NCBI GenBank assembly: GCA_008921705.1
Contig: VFFE01007622.1
Coordinates: 1,209,501 to 1,273,500, forward strand
DNA from: Burhinus oedicnemus
Taxonomy: Eukaryota; Chordata; Aves; Charadriiformes; Burhinidae
Length of the DNA: 64,000 nt
Direction of reading: 5' to 3'
Shown here: piece by piece, positions 1 through 11,354 of the stretch
Numbering within the stretch: the stretch's first letter is position 1
Layout: each line of letters opens with the position of its first letter
Program-made: the position numbers and the translations under genes
Notes under the pieces: generated by a model
What the model saw: the letters and a program-made list of their open reading frames with translations, nothing else
What the model was told of the DNA's origin: nothing
The model's database searches: none

Positions 1-252
1 TTTTTTTTTTTTTTTTTTTTTTTCAAAAGCTGCCACATTCCTAGTGTCTATAAATCAAAAGAGCTAGTTGTTTGAAAGTTATTCTTTGAATCTGTTTTTT
101 TTTACTGTCTTCACAGGGAGTTTTCTTATCTTCTGCTGTCTTACAATGGGATTTATTCTTGCCTTCAAGCTAGTTGAATTTTGTCATGCAAAATTTCTGT
201 CATAGCTAATGTATTTTAATTGTTCCATTTGAACATTGTCAAAGCAATGCAG

Positions 253-423
253 AGTGTGCAATGGGAGTGAATGGCACTGCAGACCCACTGGCTTACCTGA
301 CCAAGAAGGGGTTCGAGATGCTGACTTTGTACTTTACGTTAGTGCTCTCACTACGGAGAGGTGTGGCCATGAAAATATCATCGCATATGCAGCTTACTGC
401 CAACTGGAAGCTGAAATGGACAG
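253..423 (+). CDS. LMLN: LMLN exon a (first exon in window)
   Basis: It encodes a Cys-rich segment ([10 protein letters not shown]) and then [17 protein letters not shown] and [12 protein letters not shown], the conserved approach to the M8 active site. An in-frame TGA at 230-232 forces the exon to start after it. AG acceptors end at 244, 252, 254, 267 and 282, and I chose the CAG ending at 252. The 3' edge is AG|GCAAGT, a GC donor rather than GT. Confidence 0.8.
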
Positions 424-3400
424 GCAAGTATTTGCTCTGGTACAAACTCTTTTTTTTTAATTAAACTTTCAAGTTTTTGAATTGTTCACATGCAGAGTAT
501 AATTGTTTGCCTGTGTTGTATAGTATAGCAAAGTAGAAGTCATTATTGAAATAACGACAAGAAGTACGTTCGTGTAAAACCACAAAACAATCAAATAGTG
601 ATTAACTTGCAAAGCTGAGGTATTTAAGCCAAAGCTAATCCTCCACTGTTATTGCCTAAACTTTCTCTCAAGATCCTACTTCTGTTGAAGTGAATGTCGT
701 ACTTTCACAAATTCAAAGGAGAATGCAAATGGGCCCTACTTATGTGGCTTTTGTTTCTAGTTTGGTTGTAGTCATTATGAAAGACACTTTGTACCTCTGT
801 AGGGTCTTACCTAAAATTCAGATCTGCTATACTGTTGTCACTAACACCTGAGCGAATATTGAATATAGAAATTGATCCCATACCATCCCTCCCCATTTCT
901 ACAGTAAAGATTGGGGAAGTTGTTTGGAATTACTTATTTAGTCTCCATTTTCTTTTAAATATTCTGCCTCTTCAAGTGAATGTGATTTGAAATTGCGAGT
1001 ATTTTACTGGAAACAATTTAATTTTAAAACTGTCTTCCAGGCCAATAGCAGGATATGCTAACTTGTGTCCAAATATGATTTCAACGCAAGCTCAGGAATT
1101 CATTGGCATGTTGTCTACAGTGAAACATGAGATTATCCACGCACTGGTAAGGGTTGATGTTATAAAATGCACTTCCCGGAAATTTGTGCCTGCTTCCTCA
1201 CATAACTCCAGCTTGTTGCAAGAGAAAGATGTTTGGTGGTGGAAAGCTCTTGCTTTGCCTCCTTCAATTTATGTGTTAATTGCCTTGAAGTGTGGTACTT
1301 CCAGTGTATCTGCTGTGGGAGTGACAACTCTTTCATGGCATTTGACTTTGTATGTGAATGTCTTAGCAAGGGTTTCCATGTGCTTGGTTTTTAACTTGAA
1401 GGGTTTCTCTGCTGGACTGTTTGCATTTTACCGTGATGATGATGGAAAACCTTTGACAACAAGATATGCTGATGGACTCCCACCTTTTAATGAAAGGTAT
1501 TTTATTTTTTTGGCCCTCTCAGTACTCCTGTTGAAGGATGTTTTCATGTTGCCTTTTTAGGGTGTATTCTTGCCTGTTGAAAATCCAACTTGATTCCATT
1601 AATAGAATGCTTTGTCTTTATTATGTTGAAACATTGGTGTGTGGTGTTTTTTTTTAGTCTTTCGTTACATTGGTGTTAAGCACTTATATTATCCACATAT
1701 ACTGCAAACTAAGGCAGTTTCATTTATCAGAAGGCTTGAAGTTAAACATTAAAAGTACCCACGCTTAAATTTCAATGCTTGCTGAACACCTTACTAAATT
1801 GAGACTTGTAGTTTCTGTAGTCTGTCTAATGTCAGTGCAGTTTGTTTTTAAGATGTATATCATTCAAGGTTTATGGTTATGCAGAACTGACAATATGTGT
1901 AGTCTGCTGCCTGATTTTGCTGACTTGTTATTGAATGGTTTGCATTTTTTTTTCTTAATGTAGTTGATATTGTAGAAATGTTCTGGAGTTTGGTTTGTTT
2001 TTTTTTTTTGGAGGTGGAAGGGTAGAATGCTTTTGGGTTTGTTCACCTTCATTTTTATAATAGCAATTGTGAGAATTTTAATTTAATTTTTTACACTTTT
2101 GGTAACTGTAGAAAATATGTCTTGAGCCTACAGACATTTTTTAAATAATCTTACTTTGGCTTATTCAATCAGAGTTGTGTATATAATGAATGCTTATCTT
2201 ACAAAGAAGAAATGTTGCATAATAAATTTGAACTCCAGAAAGCATGAGGAAGCACAGAGGTTATTCATGATTCTGTTTCTTACCGAGATAAATCTTTGCA
2301 TAGTAGCGTATATTTGTGGGGAAGGTTTGTAACCAAAACATTCTTCTTACAGTCTAGGTTTGTATCAGTGGAGCAATAAAGTCGTTCATAAAGCAATGAG
2401 GTTATGGGATGTCCGTGGTGGCAAAATGCTGCGCCATGCTGTATATCTTCTGATAACACCTCGTGTAGTTGTAAGTGTGCATTAACTTAAACTTTTACAC
2501 TTTGTATGCTAAGGTTGCCATCATGTTCTCAAGTTGTAAATGTTCTTTAAGAAGTAATAACCTAACATTGAATACCTTTTTCCTCAAAGTATGGCCCAAA
2601 GACTATGCAATTAAGACAGTATAATTAGTTGAGAGGGTGTATCCTAAGTAAAGTGGAAAATGGTTGACAGACAGTATGAAATAAATAAATTGACATAGTA
2701 AGAGACAATGAAGGGACTGGGAAGTCAACTATAAAAAGGATAAGCAAAATTGATACTGAATAGATTAGTTAATCCTACTCTTTAGATGTTTTCTTACAGA
2801 CTTAGACACCTAGTACTTCCATTGCCTTAACAGACGGTGTTGTCACTGCTTTTCTAATTTATACGTTCATCCTTTTTTCTACTTTTCTCTTGAAAAGCAT
2901 TGTTTTAATCTTTTTCTAATTTTATCATTTACAAAATAATGCAGTTAACACTTTGTCATGTTTAAAAAGAAATTCCTCAAGTATTCTTGGAAATCTTTCT
3001 TGCTTCCCACGCGTTTGACTCTACCCCTTGCCCCCAACAGAACATATGCTTCAGTGTAATAAACAGGTGTTGGAAATAAGTTACAATATTAATCATATTT
3101 AGCCACAAATAATCTTTTTCTTTGTTTTAAATCTAACACAGCATGTAGAGTAAACTTGGTTTAATTACTCCTGTTTCGAGAATTGGCCACGCTGGTCAAA
3201 GTGTTAAAGATGCTCCTGGGTAGGGCTGCACTGGCAAAGGCTGGGCTTCTGACTGTGAGACCGCAGCATTGTTGTGCTGCCTCTTAAGATTTTCAAATAT
3301 TTTGCAGAAAACACTTCCACATGCAAAAGTAATTGATGCTTACAGCTTTCTAATAAAAAAATGTTTTTTCTCTGAAATGTCTAACAGAAGCAGGATTCTA

Positions 3401-6400
3401 GTGTTCCTACATCGTTTGGGTTTTGTGTTGGTTTTTTTATATGGTCTTTAGTGTGTGCATGCTATTCTCAGCTAATTCTGTTGCTGTTCTGTTCTTGTAA
3501 ACTTCCATATTTTATTTCCAGGAGATAAGTAGACAGATTGTTAGGCTTTGTGTTGGGGTACTTGCTGGCTTAGTCAGCCTCTGAGTAGGAGAAGTGTTTT
3601 GCATTTGGAGGAAAACAAGATGGTAGAAAAAGAAATGCTGAAGTACTTTTAAAAGATAATTCTAGAAGATTAGGACTGCATATGCGTTTCCATCTCAATA
3701 TTTTGAGAGTTATGTTGAAATGTTTTCTTTCTAGGAAGAAGCTCGAAAACATTTTAATTGTCCAATTCTAGAGGGAATGGAGCTTGAAAATCAAGGTGGC
3801 ATGGGTACCGAGCTCAATCACTGGGAGAAGAGATTGTTGGAGGTTAGTCCTGATATTAGGAATGGTGGGGGATGTGGGAAGTCTGTTCCCCTGCCTTTAT
3901 TTTTAGGTTTATAGTGGTACCTACTGGAGACTCGAAAATGCAAGTGTATCAAACCTCACTGAAATAAATCACAAACAGTACTAAACTACCAATACTTAAA
4001 TGTCCAATTTCTAGATAAATCTATCTTTTTACCTTATTGCTAAGTCTCAGAGTACGAGTTTGAGATAACTTTATTACTGAAAAACTAAACGTCTGTTACT
4101 TTTGCCTGCCATTTACCCTTTTGAGAAGGTATATTCCCTTTTTAGAGGAAAGGGGGTGTTCCTTTGGATCAATTCAACTTTGTCACCCTCTGCCTCTTAT
4201 ACATCAAATATTTGATCATTCTGTCTATTTGTTATCCTGACTTCATCTTTATTCATGTTCCCTAGGGTTAGCTTTTGCCATCTTGACTCCAGAACCTCAT
4301 CTGGCCAAGGAAACACTTACTTCCCTCCTGATATTTAATTTTATTTTTATTTGTAACTTTGTGTTGTGTGATATTTTTGGCAGAGATACACTTTCTAGTT
4401 GTTGTTGTATGCAGTGAGGTAAACAAGAAGGCAAGTGCTTCAGGACAGACCTTTTTGTGGAAGTATTATTGAAAAAATGTATATTTCTTGAGACTGAAAT
4501 TGTTAGCTTTTCCTGCTTTTCAGTAACCTTTGACGTGGAACAGTAGTTTAAAGCCAACCAGAAAGACTGCCATTAGAATGAGGATAATTCTAAGGATTTA
4601 ATAGGGTTAGCAAAAAGGAGATAATTACTAGTCTCCTTTATGCCTTTCCAGAGAAAGTTTGTATCTGGAAAGTAACCCAAGTAGTTTGATTTTGGTCTTG
4701 ATCCAACTCTCATTAAGTATTGTAGTGATAGCAGATTTGGCACTAGTAAGTCCACTGGTGTTAACTCCTCCTAACCAGGCTAGTGGAGAGGGAAGGCTGG
4801 AAAACTAAATGTTTTGAAGAAACAATAGAAATGAGATGAAGTTCAGTAACAGAAGTCCCAGAGTTGTGTAATTAAGAGTGAGTGACTTTTGCTGTAAGCC
4901 TGAAGTTTATCAGATGGAAATGACTGAGCAAGAAAAAGACACAGATGTTATAATTGCCAGTTATAAGATGATTAGGACACTCCAACGTGACCGGAGTTGC
5001 TCTTTGAGGATGATGTGAACTTATTTTTAAATGAAATGAAAAATTCCACTGCTGTGCTAATGAAGCTTTCTTTGGAGTGCTGTGTTCCTTTAGTCATGTG
5101 TCCTGTGCACCTTACTCCTGAAAAGGACTACTAGAAATTCTGGGAAAACTAAAAATCGATCTTGCAGATAATTAAGTGATGTTGGCTTTTGCTTACTAAA
5201 AGGAGACAGAAGAGGGGGTGTGGTTGCTGCTGATAAATATGCTAGAAGAAAGAAGAGTTTTATTTCACCTAAAGAAAAATGAGTACACGTTGGTCATGAA
5301 TAATGTTTAGCTGGAATTTGGAATGAGGTTTCTGACTTCTAGAATTCTGAAGCTTTGTAGGGTGGAGTGGGGAAGGGAGTTGCACCTTTGATCTCTTTTA
5401 TGGAAGAGGTTGGGATTTGATTGTCAATAGTAAGAAGGGACTGGAAGTAAAATGCTTTTTCACAGGAAGCATTTTCTTACAGTAATGATTTTCAGTGGCT
5501 TGCTATTTCAGAATGAAGCAATGACTGGATCCCATACACAGAATCGAGTCTTTTCCAGGATCACCTTAGCATTAATGGAAGACACAGGGTAAGATTTCAT
5601 AAGAATGGGGTTTTTTTGGTTAATTTGTATTTAGTTTTCATTGTACTTGATTTTAATTTGGATTGGTGCACTTGTGCTTATCCATATGCAACACAGTAGG
5701 TAATCAGCATAATTAGCATTACATTAGACAAGGAGTTATACCTAGTATGTTAATTTTTCTTCATGTGTTTCAGAACCCATACGTTCTTAATCTAGCCTTA
5801 AAAAACATGCATTGCAATGCATAGTACTATTTGTAGTCTGTTTACTTTTTTTCTTACTGTAAGTCTTCTCACGGTTGCATGCAGTACATATTGATTATTT
5901 TTTCAGCTCTTCTTGCAGTAGAAGGCGTACATGGAAGAAAAGCAAAATGGTCTAAAATTTCATCTTTCTTTATGCATTGTTCTTTTGCCAATCATGATGC
6001 ATTGTTGTTGAACATATAAGCAGTAACATTTTCTTTCAGTTCATTGTGACTTGAAAAATAGTGGAATTGTAATGTAATTTGTGGTAGGCAGAAAGGGATG
6101 CAGTTTCCCGTTTTCTTCATTTGAAGACCTTAAGGCATAGTATGAAGTTCTTTGAACTGCTGTCTTATTAATCAGAACACTAATCTTTGAAGTAACTATG
6201 TTCTTATTTGAAAATGCCTTTACAGCTGGTATAAAGCAAATTACAGCATGGCAGAGAAATTAGATTGGGGACGCAATAAAGGCTGTGACTTTGTAATGAA
6301 GAGCTGTAAATTCTGGATTGACCAAAAGAGACAAAAGTAAGAATACAGTCTTTTTAAACAATAAAGAGGAAACCCTGATGCTTGTTTACATTTTCCTTTA

Positions 6401-9400
6401 AATGCAACTCCGTAAAAAGAAATAGAGGTAGATACAGATTAACAAGGAATGCTGTCCTAAGTACCTTCAGAATGTACCTGAGAAGGACCACACCAGATGT
6501 GTTAAGAGCAGAAGCATCCCAGCCCATAAATACGGAGCCGAACATCCTAGGGCGTAGAATGCATTTACACTATAAGAGGGCTATGCTTTAAAGAGGAGGG
6601 AAGAGATTAATCTAAACATGTTTGCTTTCTTATTTTGTCCCTTTTAATTGGAAATGCAGCCGGTGTCATTTTGCATTACTGGATTGTACTTAAAGTAACA
6701 GAAGGAGATGATAGCCATCGTCAAAACAAAGCCTTCCTTGTTTGTTTGTTACAATACTCTTAAATTTCTAGGACACAGCTACATAATGGGCCTGTTTTGC
6801 TTGTATGGTTTTTTCTTTAAAGTTTACAAAGCAATGTCATAAGAACTAAATAGGTGAGTGCATTGTAACTTTGTTTGCTGGCTTGATAGTCGTTAAATTA
6901 GAAAGATCATAACTAGACAAATAAGAATAATCGGCCTCCAGAGAAGAAGTCGGTACTTCTTTGTGTGATTGACCAAGTGTGGGGGAGAGTGGGAACAGAC
7001 AGTCTTGACAGAGTGCCTAGTTAAATTATGAAAAGCAGAGTGATCTAATGTGATTTTTATTCTTTTTTTTTTTTTTTTGAGGAGGCAATTAATCAGTCCA
7101 TACTGCGACACTTTGAGGAGTAATCCTTTGCAGTTAACCTGCAGACAGGACCAAAGAGCAGTAGCAGTGTGCAACTTGCAGAAGTTTCCAAAGCAGTTAC
7201 CTCAGGAATATCAGGTATAGTGGATCTTGCTTTGCCAAATAACTAAGCATTTTTATTCTTGTGCTTTGCAGCCAGGTGATTGTATTTAGTTGCATTTTAT
7301 TTTTTTCTTGTGAACTAGTAGGCAAGAGTAGATATTGTGAAAAATGTCTGTTTAGTTTATTGTAAAGAGTCTGGAGGCTAAAAAAAAGCCTCCTGATCTT
7401 AGGAAAACAATAAGGATGTCACTTGGCCATCTAACCAAATATCAGATGGAAATGTTGCTGGGTACCAGAAGTCCCCCAGAATGTTTTGTTTGAGGTATTT
7501 CTTCACCCAGTCTGCCTTGTGGAACTGCACGCTAAGAAATTTGTTCTTTTTCATCCTAGAGAATGCTGATTGCAAAGCGGGGGGGCAGGGAAGGAGGTGG
7601 GGAGCGATACATGCAAATGTGAATCTCTCTGTGTTATTTACAGATTCTTAAATACTTCTGGCTCATTTGGTTCATGGGTTGCTGTTAATAGCATTCCTCA
7701 GTAGTAATAGCTGATGTTCTTAGAGCTGTAGCGACTGTTTCTATTTAAAAACCAGTTGTACACTTGTCTTTGCACAAACTGCTTCAGTGCCTATTTTGTT
7801 TTGCAGTATTTTGACAATCTTAATGGAGTACCAGCAGAAGAATTGCCTTATTATGGTGGCTCAGTAGAAATTGCTGACTATTGTCCCTTTAGTCAAGAAT
7901 TTAGTTGGCATTTAAGTGGTGAATTTCAACGCAGCTCGGACTGTAGAATAATCGAAAACCAGCCAGGTTAGTTTTCAAGACTTCAGTATGGTATTTAACA
8001 GACTACATTTGTTAATCTGGAATGGGTTTGCTATATATCCAAACTGGATGTGAAATTAGTTTTATGGTACTAGCTGTGTAAAAGCCATGCTGGGGCGAGA
8101 AGCACAGCACAACTACCTTGTATGCCCAGGAAGCAAACACTCACATCTAATAAAAGAATTGCATAAGAGCTGAACAGAAATTAATCCCAAATGATGCAAA
8201 TATAAGACAAAGAGTGGGAGTGGGAGTTGGTTGGTTGGTTTTTGAGTCTCTGAAAAATAATTCCACTTTCCACCTTTGTAGATTTTTGTTCAAGGCAAGG
8301 AGCTTTGCAAATTACCAGAGCAAAGGCTTGTCTCCCAGGGTGGTGCATGAACTTCCAATATTGTGGAGCTCCAGAATGCTATAGGGTATTACCTGTCTGC
8401 AGTTGTCTCAAAAACAAATGAATAAACACCCTCTACCCTCAAGCCAGCAATCACAGCCTGGGGGCAAACGTATCCACATAGTTCTAATGGAAAGTACATA
8501 TCCATGTAGTTCTAATGGAAAGTGTGCTTTTTTTTCTTTTTTTAAAAATCTTGGGTTTCTTTTTACTTCATATTCAAGACAGTATGGTCCCCAAATTGAT
8601 AATAATTATTGGTCTGAAAGATTCCCAAAGTAAACCTTCTATTGCATGTGGAGACATTGTCTAATTATAGCATATTAAGTTGATGTGGACTTTCTGTTCC
8701 TCTAGGAAGTTGCAATTCAGTATATTCTTTCTACCTTAGATCCTACCAAAAACTATGGTGCAGAGAAATACGGACCAAACTCTGTATGTCTTATTCAGAA
8801 ATCTGCTTTTGTCATGGAACAGTGCAGGAGGAAACTCAGTTACCCTGACTGGGGTAGTGGATGTTATCAGGTAAGTATGTGTTGGGGTTTTATCTTTATT
8901 TTTTTTAAAAAGTCAGGCATAAAACGTAGGCGGCTCGTTAGACCTGTTAGAACTTTGCACCTGGACACTGCACATGATCTTCTCTGCCTTAAATCACTAG
9001 ACTATATGACATGCTTTGAGAATAAATGTCTTCGACCATAAGCCTGCAGTTTAGATCACGCATCAAGTTAAGTGTGTGGCCACTGGCATGGCTTGTGTGT
9101 TACTTCCAGACTTGCCGGGGACTTCATCTGTATTATGCCTGTGACACTTTTCCACAGCGAAGTAGGAATACTTATATTGAAATCTTCTGTTGTTGAAGCT
9201 TAACATTAATTAGTCACTCTGATATTTCAAAGGTGGAAAGCAGTGTGCATGTCAGTTATTTTTCATTATCCTCCTTGTCCTCAGGACTATCTTACTAAAG
9301 GTGTTGCTTTCAACAACAGCCCAACTCTAAAAGAAGTAGTTATTAGCAGAAGCTGAAATTTACTCGTTCTCAGTTGATGATCTGCATAATTGCACAAAAA

Positions 9401-11354
9401 GAGTACAGTCAATGCTTTAAAGCATTCTTGAGCATTCTGAGTGCATTAAAGTACTTGCAGTTCTGTGCTCTAGTACCGGCTGCTTACTGAATGTAGTATT
9501 TACTTATTGAACGAACCTTCAACCCCCAAAACCTATTTCTGATAAATCATAATACAAACTTTCTTTTATTGTTTTATTTTAAGGTTTCTTGTTCTCCACA
9601 AGGGCTGCATGTTTGGGTCAAGGACACAGCGTACTTGTGCAGCCGCTCGGGTCAGGTGTTAACTGTGAGCATTCAGATGAACGGCTGGATACACGTTGGG
9701 AATCTGATTTGCCCAGCCTGTTCGGACTTTTGTGACTCCTGTCCCCCAGAGCGGGATCCTCCAGCTTCTAACTTAACAAGAGCTGCACCAATCGGTAGGT
9801 TGCCTTATTTGCTGCAGTGAAACTTAATATTAAATGTCTGAAAACTCTAAAGGTTTGTGTCAGCTCTGACTGTGGGGGAACGGGAAAGGAGAGCCGTGGC
9901 CTGACTATTCTAAGATCCTAGGTGTAGGAGTTAAAGGAAGATGGCAAAGGTACCCAGCTTTTTGCTGCGCAGTCATGCAGAGTAGCAGCTGAAATAGTAG
10001 AAATGTGTCTGAAACGTAACTACTTCATGTTGTGTCTCCTTCTGGTAGTCATCCCAGAAACCTAGCTTTAGCCTAGCCATAAAATCTGATCTGTGTCTTG
10101 AAGGCTGTGTCATTATTATAACCTTCAAAATTACCACCTTGGTGGAAAGCTGAGTTCTCACTTGCATAGCTTCCCATTGACAATGTTAATGCTGTAACCC
10201 AGAACACGAAAGATAGGTGTCGGTTTGCTTTTTGAGGGAGTAAAAAAGCTCAATTCACTGACTACCAGTTAATGTTTTGTCAAGAACAGATGGCTTTCTA
10301 AAAAGCCACTTGATTAAAGAGAACAGTCTTTATGGTATTTTGCACTAGTGGCTTATTTTTAAGCCTTTAACCAATTCTTTAGTTGCTTGACATGCTGTCT
10401 CTGCTGCAGTTTTCAAGGAAAAAATAAACCTGTTTAGTTTACCTTCACACTCAATTCTTTTTTCAAAGTGGTACACTTGGGTTTGTGTGTACCATTTCAA
10501 GTAGCTTGGTTTAGTCTCAGAGATGGCAACGTTTCAGTGGTTGGTGGAATGAGTCCTATAGGTTAGATTTTAGAATGAGAAAGCTGTAACCTAGGAGATT
10601 CACATCTTCTAGCATCTATTTGAATTCATGCTCAGTGTTTCTCACACACATATATACGTGTGTGTATATATATATATATGTAAAGGTTTTTATCTATGCA
10701 AGTTTACATTTGTGTCCATGGTTTTCTTAAGCCTCACGGATGTGTGATTACCTACCATACAGACAAACTCCCTGATTCATATATTGGGTTCCTTCCCCCT
10801 TTCTTTTTTTTTGTTTGTTTGTTTTGGTTTTTATTTTTTATTTTTTATTTTGTATTCAGCTTGGTGTTTTGTGGCTTGGGTTTTTATGACTTGCATCCAT
10901 ACTGGTCAAAAGTATTCATAAAAAAATCTTTCGAGAGTCTATGGTTTTTAAATGCTGCTTCTCCCCAGTCATGTCATAGAGAATTTCCTGCTCTTTCCTT
11001 GCAATACCAATGAATTTTTCTCATTTATTTTACTAATTGCTATTAGTGAAGGAATGCAGAAACTTATTTAATTGTAAAGGGAATAATCGTGTTACTTGGT
11101 AGGTTTGAATTCCTAGCCTTGATAGCTAGAATAAATCAGTGCAGATTGCTGCAAGTAGGTTTTTGCTCTTTGGTGGTTTTTAGTGTTCTCTTTGTTATTT
11201 TTATCTTCTCTTTAAATATAAAATTTATAAGCTTTATGGTGTTTTGTTTTTTATTTTAGACTTATGCTCCTGCTCGTCTAGCCTGGTTGTAACCCTTTGG
11301 CTATTGATGGCTAACTTAATTCCCCTGCTAACAGGGTTATTTCTCTGCGCATAG
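253..11354 (+). CDS. LMLN: LMLN, leishmanolysin-like metallopeptidase (3' twelve coding exons; 5' end outside window)
   Basis: This is a zinc metallopeptidase of family M8 (leishmanolysin/invadolysin), a metzincin. Joining twelve exons (253-423, 1041-1146, 1402-1496, 2353-2470, 3735-3842, 5512-5588, 6226-6336, 7082-7214, 7807-7966, 8740-8870, 9584-9794, 11260-11354) gives one open frame of about 504 residues ending in TAG. The M8 core is intact: HEIIH (1126-1140) followed by ALGF, the third zinc ligand His in NHWE (3819-3821), and the Met-turn Met in LALMEDTG (5575-5577). The Cys-rich C-terminal region follows, then a hydrophobic tail (LVVTLWLL...) that could be a GPI signal or membrane anchor. 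From recall of the human protein (about 650-690 residues), roughly 185 N-terminal residues including signal and propeptide are missing to the left. Family members act in cell migration, mitosis and lipid-droplet biology. Identity is near certain; only the first exon's 5' edge is uncertain. Confidence 0.95.
1041..1146 (+). CDS. LMLN: LMLN exon b, zinc-binding HEIIH motif
   Basis: The exon follows a strong acceptor (tgtcttccag) and completes Arg with the upstream AG. It encodes [14 protein letters not shown] and [10 protein letters not shown]; the two His and the catalytic Glu of HExxH are present. It ends in phase 0 at a GTAAGG donor. Confidence 0.95.
1402..1496 (+). CDS. LMLN: LMLN exon c
   Basis: It encodes [18 protein letters not shown] and ADGLPPFNE, following the HExxH helix directly (HALGFS is the family signature). 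The acceptor is an AAG with a weak pyrimidine tract. It ends in phase 2 at AG|GTATTT. Confidence 0.95.
2353..2470 (+). CDS. LMLN: LMLN exon d
   Basis: It encodes [25 protein letters not shown] and YLLITPRVV. It sits between ttcttcttacag and GTAAGT and joins the phase-2 end of the previous exon to make AGT (Ser). It ends in phase 0. Confidence 0.95.
3735..3842 (+). CDS. LMLN: LMLN exon e, third zinc ligand
   Basis: A 36-codon phase 0-0 exon encoding [19 protein letters not shown] and [13 protein letters not shown]. The His of NHWE is the third zinc ligand of M8 peptidases. Acceptor tttctttctag, donor GTTAGT. Confidence 0.95.
5512..5588 (+). CDS. LMLN: LMLN exon f, Met-turn
   Basis: It encodes [20 protein letters not shown] and LMEDTG. 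The Met of LALMED is the Met-turn of the metzincin fold. It ends in phase 2 (GG|GTAAGA), so it can join either the next exon or the one after. Confidence 0.95.
6226..6336 (+). CDS. LMLN: LMLN exon g, frame-preserving cassette exon
   Basis: It encodes [20 protein letters not shown] and [17 protein letters not shown]. At 111 nt it can be skipped without shifting frame: exon f (GG) then joins exon h (G) to make Gly and read on as RQLISPYC. As I recall, annotated human LMLN isoforms differ by this segment. Acceptor ctttacag, donor AA|GTAAGA. Confidence 0.93.
7082..7214 (+). CDS. LMLN: LMLN exon h
   Basis: It encodes [20 protein letters not shown] and [17 protein letters not shown], then LPQEYQ. 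A run of 16 T abuts the acceptor, which is a tandem GAGGAG. Using the second AG would start the exon at 7085 and drop one Arg. It ends in phase 0 at GTATAG. Confidence 0.93.
7807..7966 (+). CDS. LMLN: LMLN exon i
   Basis: It encodes [40 protein letters not shown] and [12 protein letters not shown], part of the conserved Cys-rich C-terminal region. Acceptor ttgttttgcag, donor G|GTTAGT. Confidence 0.95.
8471..8526 (+). repeat. 28-bp tandem duplication in LMLN intron
   Basis: Two adjacent 28-nt copies (8471-8498 and 8499-8526) share tatcca, tagttctaatggaaagt and their spacing, with a few mismatches. No function is apparent. Confidence 0.85.
8740..8870 (+). CDS. LMLN: LMLN exon j
   Basis: It encodes [20 protein letters not shown] and [20 protein letters not shown], then GCYQ. 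Acceptor ctaccttag, donor CAG|GTAAGT. The first codon is split with the previous exon. Confidence 0.95.
9584..9794 (+). CDS. LMLN: LMLN exon k
   Basis: It encodes [40 protein letters not shown] and [19 protein letters not shown]. Eight cysteines suggest a disulfide-rich domain. It ends in phase 1 at G|GTAGGT. Confidence 0.95.
10645..10681. repeat. CA/TG and TA microsatellite
   Basis: A compound run of ACACAC, ATATAT, GTGTGT and (TA)n in the last LMLN intron. It is largely self-complementary and may vary in length between individuals. Confidence 0.85.
11260..11354 (+). CDS. LMLN: LMLN terminal coding exon, hydrophobic tail
   Basis: It encodes [16 protein letters not shown] and [15 protein letters not shown], then TAG at 11352-11354. 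A Ser/Cys stretch before a roughly 20-residue hydrophobic tail with no cytosolic residues after it fits a GPI-attachment signal or membrane anchor. Acceptor gttttttattttag. Confidence 0.93.

Larger units (their letters stand above)
424..11259 (+). other. LMLN: LMLN introns in the window
   Basis: Eleven introns separate the exons, of about 617, 255, 856, 1264, 1669, 637, 745, 592, 773, 713 and 1465 nt. Apart from a tandem duplication (8471-8526) and a CA/TA microsatellite (about 10,645-10,680) I see only unique sequence and T-runs in them. The first is GC-AG; the others are GT-AG. Confidence 0.85.

Noticed and set aside
1..23. T23 at the left edge as a possible retrogene tail
   Set aside because: It is a bare homopolymer at the window boundary, inside an LMLN intron; no adjoining element can be seen.
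1160..1369. 69-codon minus-strand frame opposite LMLN intron b/c
   Set aside because: Shadow of the open intron on the other strand, with no features of its own.
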